This document shows, piece by piece, positions 55,752 to 64,000 of a stretch of 64,000 bases of DNA. Every line of letters begins with the position of its first letter. Positions within the stretch are counted from its first letter, which is position 1. A program made the position numbers and the translations under genes. Under the pieces are notes generated by a model, which worked only from the letters and a program-made list of their open reading frames with translations, had not been told where the DNA came from and searched no databases. Source of the DNA: Diaporthe sp. PMI_573 (lineage: Eukaryota; Ascomycota; Sordariomycetes; Diaporthales; Diaporthaceae); NCBI GenBank assembly GCA_021399435.1, contig JAJTUP010000075.1:1-64000 (forward strand), in the 5' to 3' direction.

Positions 55752-56342
55752 ATGTCATTTCCAACTCACGATCCAAACGAACGCCTGACCCTGCCCTCGA
55801 CTGCCGAACAGAGCGAGACGCGGCCGCAGGCCTCAATCTTTGCGCGGACTGATCAAATGGACATAGAAGCTGAGTTCTCGCTCATGTCTATAGTTGCTCC
55901 TGAGTCGCCTGCGCGACAGACCCCAGATGTCAGCCAGTTTGGAATATATTTGGATGAACATACCCCAGGTACGCAGATGCTGAGCTCTTGGAATCCCGTG
56001 CACTGACTTTGTGTAGAACCCTGCTGGGCCTTGTACGATATGAGGGGCAGTCCTCCTCAGGGGCTTGGTAATCCTGGAAGCCATTTAAACTTCTTTCTGG
56101 TTGCGTACGTAACGGTGCAAAAGACTAAACCTGAGAATCCTGTTTATTTTCATCAAAATTGCACACTGATTGGCCACGGGGCCGAGTGGAAGCTACCACC
56201 TGGGTGTGCCGCCAGCCAAGCCACGATCTATGAGGAGGAGGGTGAGCTGCACCTAAGCGCGGTCATGCTTCAGGCTTGGTTGACTTTGGAACAGCTCCAT
56301 TGTTTTGTAATTGGAGGAGGAATAGTCCAAATACCTGAGTAG
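55752..56342 (+). CDS. Hypothetical small protein
   Basis: Two exons, 55752-55968 and 56017-56342, over a 48-base GTACGC..GTAG intron; 180 residues, not recognised. The first exon is disordered and acidic; the second is globular and strand-rich (NFFLVAYVTVQKTKPENPVY, LHLSAVMLQAWLTLEQLHCF) and ends in a Gly-Gly-Gly-Ile-Val turn. It has the same plan as the 53.8-kb gene: strong TATA about 80 bases upstream, disordered exon 1, folded end, one short intron. The sequences themselves do not align by eye. No signal peptide or membrane segment. Possibly a lineage-specific gene. Confidence 0.45.
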
Positions 56343-56946
56343 GGCGATGAATATTTGAAGGACATTATTGCATGGGTATCATGTATAGGTACACACGACT
56401 TGGAATGAGAAGCATCAGAAGGGAGCACACACCTTTCAGGCATTTTCACCAGGCTATCTCGTACTGCAGTCATTCAATCGCTTGGCACCTGATTGTTGAT
56501 TCGGTTTTACGTGTGACAGTGGCAAGTCACAGGCATGTGCAGTGCATCTTTTGATGTTCTTTGTGGCTGCCGTGTGACAAGGACGCGCTCATTGGAGCTT
56601 GGCGGATCACGTGCATCGGCTGACAGACCTTGAAGATGACGGCCGTGGGTCAAAAAGGCTGACATCTGTGATCATGACCTCTCCTGCGACAACTTCTCTC
56701 CCCAACTGACTGCAAGGAAATCGAAATTTCAGGGTAAACCACTGAAGGAAATCGAAAAGAGACGCTAGTATTAATTGGGTAATAAGAGGAGCTTCTAACC
56801 CTTACCCCAACCCTTACCCTTTTTGACACTTTTTTAAGAAGATTGGGTTAGAGTTAGATAAGATACCTCATAATGTGAGCTAGACCCACTAAACTTGAAG
56901 TACTCCACATCATTTCAGACCCACCCAAACCAGCCCGAATGAAAGG
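56343..56946. other. Spacer with telomere-like words
   Basis: No supported gene. Near 56798-56820 lie CTTACCCC AACCCTTACCC-type words, loosely like telomere repeat (CCCTAA) but imperfect. Confidence 0.4.
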
Positions 56947-57255
56947 GTGCCAGGCGAGTGCAATATGGTGAAATTGAAATTTCACCCAGCCATCGCTGGT
57001 CTCCACATCAAAATGGCAAGGCGTGTTTTTGTCAGTGTCTCCACAAACAGCCCGCTGTTCAACGCCGCCTGGGAAGATCCTGAATCGGTTGTCGCGGATG
57101 CGTTCCGTCTAGTCCAGCGCCACGGCTTGGTCCCAAGTGGTCTTGCTCCGGCCTCTCGACTCCTCGCTGTGGAGAGGTGGAACAGGATTCATCTTGTCTT
57201 CGACATCGGTCATAGCACTTATGATGCTGAAACACTCGTCCTTCCAACAGCGTGA
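56947..57255 (+). CDS. Weak hypothetical frame
   Basis: 102 codons, with GLHIKMARRVFVSVSTNSPL and RNRIHLVFDIGHST-like sequence. Some residues are protein-like, but there is no domain, intron or TATA box to support it. Overlapping minus frames exist. Confidence 0.2.
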   Translation: MPGECNMVKLKFHPAIAGLHIKMARRVFVSVSTNSPLFNAAWEDPESVVADAFRLVQRHGLVPSGLAPASRLLAVERWNRIHLVFDIGHSTYDAETLVLPTA

Positions 57256-58093
57256 TAAGCTGGATGGTCGCCATTCCCACACTCCACCGTCCTCCTCCTT
57301 GAGATTTCCCATTCACAACTGCTGCATTGCTTGATTTCCCAGTCACACATCTTGAGTGCTAAATCAATCTTTTTTGTACAATTTATATCAGCCTTTTGAT
57401 CTGACAACTGGAAACTGTTATCCTCACCTGAAATTTCAAGGTAGGCCGATGGGGTAAGGCTCGTTCGTCATGTAATACAAGCTGGCATCTGCAAGTGCCT
57501 TTGAGTGTGAACTTGGCGCTGACAAGCAAACAGGATGACCTTGGGGGTTGCCTTTCAATTGTTTTATTATGAGAGAGGGAATGCTTTACGACTCCATGTC
57601 CCCAAAGCGTCTTGCTTCCCTCGCTTCCAAGGTTGTGACCTCGGCTACATAACGGTGTGGTACACAGCAGCCAATGTGGGGAAGTATCTTCCATCGCGCT
57701 AGTAAAATTTTATGAGCTCCAACTTAGTCAGCGCCGTCAAGGTGGAGAGCCAGGCTACCCGACCACGAGGCCCCGCATGACCGAACAGCGTGCGCTGGCT
57801 TCCGTGACCGGCCCATTTCTGGCTCACGGCATCGCCCACTTGGTGTGATGGGACAAGGCCGCGACATTTCTGCCTTACCGACCGTACACAGGCCATCCGT
57901 CTACGAGGCACCACGACTTTTTCGCCGTTGTCACGATCGACTGCAAGTAAAGCGACGCGTGGTCCGCTCAAAATCTCGGGCTCCCTCGTCCGTCTCCCCA
58001 TCTATCATCATTTCATCCTCGACTTTCGCCTGTGCCACAGAAGCGCGATAGTGCATCCCCAACTACCGACGCGGAGACAGCCGGGAAACGACT
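57256..58093. other. Stretch without a supported gene
   Basis: Overlapping short frames on both strands, none recognised. Confidence 0.4.
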
Positions 58094-58390
58094 ATGTGCG
58101 AGCCGGTATGTTGTACTGCCCTCGAGCTTTGGCTTGTCTAATCCTGCTAGCAGAACTTCACAGTGCTACTAGCATCCGAAGCCGAGCAAGTCTCCAAAGA
58201 AGGTTCGATCCGGAAGTGGATAGAAGGGAAGAATCAGACGGTGCACTGGGCTGGTTCAACTGTGCAACTACTGCAACAGAACGAAGATCAACAGTGGAGA
58301 GAAGCGAAAATACTAGGGCGTGATATGAAAGGAATGCTCCCTCGGGGCTGGGCGCTCGAATTCTCAGGCGGCAAGGTTGTAGAGAGCTAA
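58094..58390 (+). CDS. Possible small two-exon gene
   Basis: ATGTGCGAGCCG (58094-58105), a 48-base intron with a good GTATGT donor, a CTAAT branch-like word and GCAG acceptor (58106-58153), then an open exon to 58390 (LLASEAEQVSKEGSIRKWIE, HWAGSTVQLLQQNEDQQWRE). It would give 82 residues. The exon is compositionally convincing, but the four-codon first exon is weak; the exon may be the end of a longer gene. No family recognised. Confidence 0.3.
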
Positions 58391-58466
58391 GCATGGAGCA
58401 CCTCGCAGATTGCCGAACAGGAAGACAAGAGGCAAGACTCAAAGGACACACAGCGGTCTAAGTGAG

Positions 58467-59700
58467 CTAAAATCTTGATTTGGATGACTTGAACAATTTC
58501 TCGTACATCTTGGAGGCTTCTCTCCTACCCAGGACGACGGTGATAACGGCACCGTCATGCACGTCAGAGCACTCAGACATCGTGACACAGCGAGTGCCCA
58601 CCCGTGGGGCGGCTTCTGATAATTCAATCTTGCGGTATGGGGCGGACTCGAGCGCGGCTGCCACTGTCGGGCCAAAAACATTAGTGACAGCTTCAAGAGG
58701 ACTACCCTGAAGCTGTTTTGGTATAACGCACAAGCCACCGGGTAGGATCAACTCTCGAACGGTTCCGTTTGTCTCGAGGTATGCGTTGAACAGGAGCGAC
58801 GCGAGACGCTCCACCTTGTTTGGGAGAACCACGATGGACATGGCGCAATTGACATCCGCGATGCTGTCCCTCGGGAACTCGAATGTTACGGCAGCAGTCT
58901 TAGGGCTTGTGTCATTTCTCTTAATCGCGCCGGCCAGGAATTCGGGAAAGAGATCGAGTTCAGCAATGTCCGCTCCTGCAAGTATTTCTGGCTTTGGAGA
59001 TGTACTCGAGTTGGTAGCCCCACGCGAGAGGTCGGTGAATACTTGTAAGGACCTTGGGGAAGGATCAGTCGATGAATATGTTGGCATGAAGGCTTGTTGT
59101 CCTGTGAGATGCTCGTCAGCACACAGTCTCCACGACGAGGGAACCGGGAGGAGACGTACGAGGAGTCCAAACAGGCGCGAGGCTGCTGACAGTCGAGTCG
59201 GCCGGTCGAGCAAGATCAGTACTTGTTCCAGAACCGTCCTTGAACAGCTGAGGATAGCTAGGAGCCGGGTATGCTGGGGATGATGATGAAACGAAGTCTT
59301 CACGTTCTGTACGAGGACGTTTGGAAGGTACCAGAGTCAGTCGAGCTTCCTGCTCCATTGAAAGGACGAGGCTCGCGACTGTCAGATGGGGAGGCACCTC
59401 GTTGACCTTCACCGCCAGCCTCTTCTTTTCACCAACCGGCAGGCGGTCCAACGCACCAAACTGTCGACGCCGATAGGCTTGCCCATGAGCGTTTGCTGTT
59501 GTCGGCTTGACAACGTGATATGCCACCCAGGCCTTGAAACCAGACTCGAGGAAAATGCGGGATGTGTCGTCACTGTGCGAGGAAGAGGCAGTGCGGAAGT
59601 GTTGAAGAAAGCTGTACGGCTGACGCTTTCCTGTCCATTCTGTGGAAAGGAATTCAGACAATGAGTGGAACAGATGATCAATGAGTTCTGCGTCTGACAT
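58467..59700 (-). CDS. Hypothetical protein, two exons
   Basis: Minus strand: exon 1 59700-59160, exon 2 59101-58467, over a 58-base GTACGT..CACAG intron; 391 residues and no break. Residues 1-180 are of mixed character (MSDAELIDHLFHSLSEFLST, HVVKPTTANAHGQAYRRRQF); 135-215 are Ser/Pro-rich and disordered. The C-terminal 160 residues look folded (VTFEFPRDSIADVNCAMSIV, RELILPGGLCVIPKQL, GAVITVVLGRREASKMYEKL). No known family is recognised. The intron fits and both exons are long, so the gene model is more secure than its neighbours. The function cannot be guessed. Confidence 0.5.
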
Positions 59701-60262
59701 CCTGTGAAGACATGGTCCATGGCAGCACTGAGACTGCCGTCTTGAAAGCTGATGGGGGTGCCGTTAGGAATTCTAGTACCCAGGCAGGTGACAGGGACTG
59801 GGAGACCTGCATCCTTCTGGGGGATCAGAGAGGGGTCACGGCCCCGAGGAGGTCGAAGGTGGGGCGGCTGGGCGGGTGGAGAGTCACTGGCGCTAGGACA
59901 TGCGATACCTAGGTACTTTACTAGCGTCGCGCTGCCTCCAAGCTCACTAAGACTCGTCTACCCCAGTACCCCACTAGCGCACCTGGACGTGCCAAGTCCG
60001 ACCCACCCACGCCAATGTCAGTGTCCGTGAGGGCTCCAGGGGCCAAAACAGCGTCTCGCCGCATCGCGGCCAACGTCGCGAAAGGGACTCATTCTCAGCC
60101 ACCGGTCAAGCTCTGGCGCCAATCGTCATTCAACACGTTCCTCCCCGGCGGCGGAAACCGCGCAAGCGCCGCTGCCGCAACCAGGTGGGTCAACGCTAAC
60201 AGGTCCGGCCATCACAGAGGGACGCGTTCCTCGTATTCCGCCTGGACCGCAAAGACACAACT
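59701..60262. other. Spacer without a supported gene
   Basis: Plus-strand frames (59712-59912, 60015-60470) overlap the better-supported minus gene at 60263 and lack domain character. Confidence 0.35.
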
Positions 60263-60917
60263 TCAGTCTGTTTCGTGGCTACCTAAGGCGCGAGTATCTG
60301 TGTGCCCCTTCATGGACACTACTTGTTTCTTGCCTGGTCTTGCTACCACCGAGAAGTTGCACCCAAAGAGGTCAAAGTCACATTGCTTCCCTACCACAAG
60401 ATTTATCGCCAAGACCACAATATCGTTTTCCGCCACCTCTGGATGTTGCTTCAACCACCGCTCTGCATGAAGTTCGTAGTCTCTGACCTGACGATCAATA
60501 AACTCATCCATGCCGTTGACTACCCTCGGCGGCGACGCTCCTAGCTTCCATTCTCGAGCGTAAACTTGGTCTGAGACAGTATCATGAAGGATTGGTCGGT
60601 CACAATGGCACCCCGATGGGATCCAGAACCGTACTTTTGAGTACGCCCTGTGCCCCCCTGTTCATACTGGGCACAGGAGACGAATCCGAGGTTGGATCTC
60701 AATTCAACATCCCTCTCCCATAGCTCTTTCCATCTCGTCTCAGGCAGGACAAGTGTATCATGCGGGCGCGGCTTCCAGCTTTGCTCGCAATTCAAGCAGG
60801 AAGCGATAACACGTTGCATCGCTGGGCAGTCTCCGTCTGCTATGGCTGTCCACGTATCGCCACGGGCTGTGGAAGGGCCGACGGGGACCTTTTGTATTTG
60901 AAGTAGGCCGTTTGGCG
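60263..60917 (-). pseudogene. Hypothetical protein, frame broken at a G/C run
   Basis: Minus strand. One frame (from about 60917, after a CACCTTAG acceptor) encodes STARGDTWTAIADGDCPAMQ and SWKPRPHDTLVLPETRWKEL. At the run of six (60653-60658, C on plus) a second frame takes over: SKVRFWIPSGCHCDRPILHD, AREWKLGASPPRVVNGMDEF, WLKQHPEVAENDIVVLAINL, ending at 60263. One added G would join them into at least 215 residues. Both parts have even, protein-like composition and no stop, so they surely belong to one gene. The first exon is not defined; a frame at 61064-60920 may be part of it. No family recognised. Confidence 0.45.
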
Positions 60918-61978
60918 GCTAAGGTGCAACTGCAGAGTGGCCAAAGGCAGCCCGTAAAAGGGCACATCCACACTTCCCTTCTGTCGAGGCCTCCGGGTTT
61001 GTAGGCAAGTCAAGGGGGGTAACAACACGCTGCACTGCTGTCTTGCTCCGGCTGCGTTTGACACCGAACTACATCCAAAATGATAGGAGTAGGTTGCTGG
61101 AAAATCCTGTTCAAATCTGCCGTCTGTTTCTTTGATCGATCAATTAAGCATTCCCAAGGCACAGGGTTGGAAGGCTGACAGTGGCCTGCTGGTTGTCAGG
61201 ACCTGGACCAACTCAAGTTTCGTACGAGGCGTACGTACCACATGGCTTCTCTTTGGGCCATGGCCAGGTGCCTGTCGGGTCCGGTTTTCCAAAGGGACAG
61301 CCGCGCCCCAATTGAAAATCCGGACACCACACGGCTGCTTGGAACCAGCGGTGTCCGCAGCTTTGCTGAACCTGCCCACAGGAGGTCAGGAACTCTGACG
61401 AGGTAAAGTTGAGCCTGGGATAGTACCTACCCAATTCCACCTGCACATGACATAGGCGAACCACGCTGCCCTCTGGATGCCTCTTTCCAACACACTGAGT
61501 CGTTGCCTGAGAGAGACGGCAGAGACCGGTGTGGTCTTTTAAAAGGGGTTAACCAAACCAGGTTGGCAATGCAGAGCATCGAAAGAGCATCCGATCCGAT
61601 TAGCGTGATGCAGAGGGAACGGGTGGGAGCTGGGTCAACGAGTCCTAGGACGACCGGTGTGACCCGTTGGCAGGCGGTCTCTTCAATGCCTATGAGGATA
61701 GTAGCATCGAATAAATTGGCTGTGCTGCTGGGCCGGCCTCTACGCGAGCCAAAAATCAATTGTCCGGGTATATTTTGGTCGAACCACCTCGGCGATGATC
61801 AGGTGAATCGGAATCTCTTGGAGAATCACCGGTATCTCAGCTCGGCGATGGATGAGTACGAATCCCTACTACCCACCCACAATCACAATGCACAGCCGCC
61901 AGAACACGGCTTGCAACAGCTGGCCAGCGTTTCAGGCGTCACTGGTTCACCACCTCAGGACTACCAAACATACCATGT
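60918..61978. other. Stretch without a supported gene
   Basis: Frames of 70-110 codons on both strands (61132-61398, 61427-61759) show no domain. The part up to 61064 may hold the first exon of the 60.3-kb gene. Confidence 0.35.
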
Positions 61979-62841
61979 GTGATACCTACGACCGAGTCCA
62001 ACACAGTGATGCAATTTCTTGCCTCCCGTCAACTGCTGAAGGCGGTGGTGAGGTACCAGCCTCAAGCCATTCCGTGTATTTCCATCTCTTGCGCTTTGAT
62101 CGGTGTCAACCTCCTGTGCACGAGGCTGGAGCCTCTGGTCCCTCGCACAACTCTTCTTGGCGCTTACCTTCTTGCCACTACAACTCTAGAGTGGCTCGGC
62201 AAACTGGCCTGGACGAAATTCTCATGTGCCTTCGACAGTTCCATTCAGCAGGAGGCTGCTCGTCAATCCCACATCTCTGCCGAGGACAAAACAGCGCTAA
62301 GCAAATCTGAATCCTTTGACAGTTGGGGCCATACCTTTTTCTTCAAATTTATGCCGACCATAGCCTCAGTGATTCTCATGTCAGCGGGAACTTTTCTCGT
62401 CCCACTCCTTGCCCTAGCAACAGTCGTGGTGCTACGGAAAGTGACAACACACCTCGGATTCAGCACACATGTATATGTTTCGGAAAAGAAGGACATCAGA
62501 AACCAGAAGTAGTATGTATTGCGGGGACCCCCTGATCGCAGATGCCTGATACTCAATAGTAAATCCGTTGACCGTGTTGGTCAGGCAGAAGCCCAATCAG
62601 AGTTCACGGCGGCGAGGACTAGCAGGATCACGGGGTGCGGGCTACGACAAGGGATTCTGGCCACTGCGCTCTTGTTATATGCCTCACACCCTGCGTCTAC
62701 ATGGGGGGGGGCATAGTGGCAGGGATGGTTTTGAAGGATGTCATCTCGTTAGACAAGCACCTCGATAAACTCAGCAAGAACTGGGACGCATCCCGGCGGA
62801 TGCTCGAGCTCAGCAGGGACTTCGAAATGACTATTGGTTGA
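61979..62841 (+). CDS. Hypothetical integral membrane protein (frame break at a G run near its end)
   Basis: Exon 1 61979-62511, intron 62512-62622 (GTATGT..TAG, 111 bases), exon 2 from 62623. The protein has three or four hydrophobic segments: IPCISISCALIGVNLLC, TLLGAYLLATTTLEWLG, ASVILMSAGTFLVPLLALAT and, in exon 2, RQGILATALLLYAS. At the nine-G run 62703-62711 the frame ends; with one more G it would go on through IVAGMVLKDVISLDKHLDKL to a stop at 62841, about 250 residues in all. The ending is helical and charged. The first ATG (62009, MQFLAS) is an alternative start. No family recognised; likely a small membrane protein. Confidence 0.4.
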
Positions 62842-63001
62842 GCCGAGATGCGTCCAAGACTCTCGGATACATGGATCCTGCAGCTCTCTCCCTTATTTCG
62901 TTTGAGACTATTCCACGGGATGGAGTACATCAGATAGCGCAACCCGATCGTTTATGGAGTGGACAACCCAGGTCGGATGCGGAGACAAGTGACCCACTTA
63001 T

Positions 63002-63091
63002 TTTGAAGAATAGCTTATTCTTCAAAGCACGGGATACGAGTCCCGGAGTGGTGTGGCCCCGCTTATTTTGAAGAATAGAGTATTCTTCAAA
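63002..63091. repeat. Two copies of a perfect hairpin
   Basis: TTTGAAGAATA and its reverse complement TATTCTTCAAA flank a 3-base loop twice: 63002-63026 (loop GCT) and 63067-63091 (loop GAG). Each 11-bp stem is perfect, and the copies start 65 bases apart. They lie between the membrane protein and the next frame. Confidence 0.9.
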
Positions 63092-63142
63092 CACCAACGA
63101 GAACCTTTGTCTCTGGAGGAGTGAGCAAGAGGACTAGGAGAA

Positions 63143-63400
63143 ATGGCAGACGTGGCCCCAATCTCTCCTGAGGGGGACGGGTTCTTTATATCCGATCTCG
63201 AGATCACACAGGCACTCAAAGTTAGACGACCGATTCCGAGGTTACACACGGAGAAGGCCACTAGCATCCGTTTCTCAGTGAAGCATAACGAATGCTGTGC
63301 TTCTGTTCGTATCGACATCACCCCTTTCCGTCTCGAAGGCACGGCCAATTATGGATTTCGGACCATTTTGTCACGTCACTTCGTGTCAGCCCACCTTTAG
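63143..63400 (+). CDS. Weak hypothetical frame
   Basis: 85 codons (MADVAPISPEGDGFFISDLE, then RFSVKHNECCASVRIDITPF). A second frame just after (QLYDQIQKIYDAIVPVQWTF, to 63482, with a possible GTAGGT donor) looks as if it belonged to the same gene, needing a one-base change or an unseen intron. Family not recognised. Confidence 0.3.
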   Translation: MADVAPISPEGDGFFISDLEITQALKVRRPIPRLHTEKATSIRFSVKHNECCASVRIDITPFRLEGTANYGFRTILSRHFVSAHL

Positions 63401-63699
63401 AGACGGTCAACTCTACGATCAGATCCAGAAGATCTACGACGCCATTGTCCCTGTTCAGTGGACCTTTGACGCCAGCTGGTAGGTACCTCGTTTCCACGCC
63501 TGGCCTCAAACTGATTTTCCCGCCTCAGCACTAATATCGCCCGGGAACAACCGAATGCCATTTGCTGCCAGCACAATACATCATTCAACTCAAACAGTAC
63601 CCGCCGGGCAATAACACAAGATGTCCGTTCCAAAAAGCCTCAGTTCTCGGCTCTACCGAGAAAACGAAGTCACAATGACACGTCCACCGTAATCGAGCG

Positions 63700-64000
63700 A
63701 TGTCATCAGCTCTGAGCTTCCGAGCCCGCTCGGAACTACTGAGCGGGATTCGAAAAGGCGAAACCCACAAGAACGCAAGTCATGCAAGGAGATGGTCGAC
63801 AGATTTGGTCTATAGAATAGTAAAAGGACAAGATCGTCTGAAGAAGAAGAAATCTATTGCAACAGAGCTATCCGGTATTCAGGCGATTCTATCACGATAT
63901 GAGGAGGCAGACACAAGACAGGTGCTTAATGATCTTTCAAAGGAGTTCCACAAGGAGAGCCTGGCCAAGGGTACCAAAAGCGATTCTTGGGACTGCTGGT
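63700..64000 (+). CDS. Start of an unrecognised gene, cut by the window end
   Basis: From the ATG at 63700 (the first after an in-frame TGA at 63676) the frame is open for 100 codons to the window edge: MSSALSFRARSELLSGIRKG, then IVKGQDRLKKKKSIATELSG, AILSRYEEADTRQVLNDLSK. It is charged and helical, with a basic KKKK. Too little is visible to assign it. Confidence 0.45.
   Translation, partial: MSSALSFRARSELLSGIRKGETHKNASHARRWSTDLVYRIVKGQDRLKKKKSIATELSGIQAILSRYEEADTRQVLNDLSKEFHKESLAKGTKSDSWDCW

Noticed and set aside
56798..56825. Telomere-like CCCTTACC words
   Set aside because: Imperfect and only two or three units; not evidence of a chromosome end.

Overview
The window is chromosomal DNA of a filamentous ascomycete (Pezizomycotina). 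Genes are split by short introns of about 40 to 210 bases with GT..AG borders. The families are typical of that group: NmrA-like protein, Rds1-type ferritin-like protein, Zn2Cys6 regulators, YCII, cupin, flavin reductase and P450. Several gene relics carry stops that fit C-to-T / G-to-A change, the pattern left by RIP. I cannot name the species. Gene density is low for a fungus and much of the DNA is relic or repeat, so this reads as an accessory, fast-evolving region.

Layout. 1-320: 3' end of a phosphatidylserine decarboxylase-like gene. 5.2-6.5 kb: an intact NmrA-like gene bracketed by two inverted arrays of one degenerate 15-bp minisatellite (4.4-4.7 and 6.9-7.05 kb). 7.7-9.6 kb: an intact FAD oxidoreductase-Rieske fusion, converging on a decayed paralogue at 11.75-13.0 kb. 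15.5-16.9 kb: a secreted Rds1/ferritin-like protein. 17.39-18.38 kb: a 990-bp deleted hAT transposon with terminal inverted repeats and a perfect 8-bp target duplication. 18.84-19.05 kb: a near-identical, inverted 210-bp copy of part of a regulator pseudogene at 23.4-25.3 kb. 20.28-21.40 kb: a 1.1-kb imperfect palindrome. 26-31 kb: essentially no recognisable gene. 31.5-34.65 kb: an intact six-exon Zn2Cys6 regulator.

35-45.4 kb is a mosaic. Intact YCII-like, flavin reductase-like and cupin genes alternate with four RIP-like relics: an unrecognised gene, a serine beta-lactamase/LovD-type esterase, a Zn2Cys6 regulator and the start of a P450. This looks like a decaying catabolic or secondary-metabolite cluster. 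45.7-47.6 kb encodes a protein with two ZZ zinc fingers and a Myb-like domain.

48-64 kb holds genes I do not recognise, several with strong TATA boxes 73-110 bp before the ATG, some with internal repeats. Three of them (52.6, 60.3 and 62.0 kb) and the 23.4 kb regulator read through only if one base is added to a G or C run, so assembly error must be separated from real decay. The window ends inside a further unrecognised reading frame. No tRNA, rRNA, CRISPR array or virus was seen.
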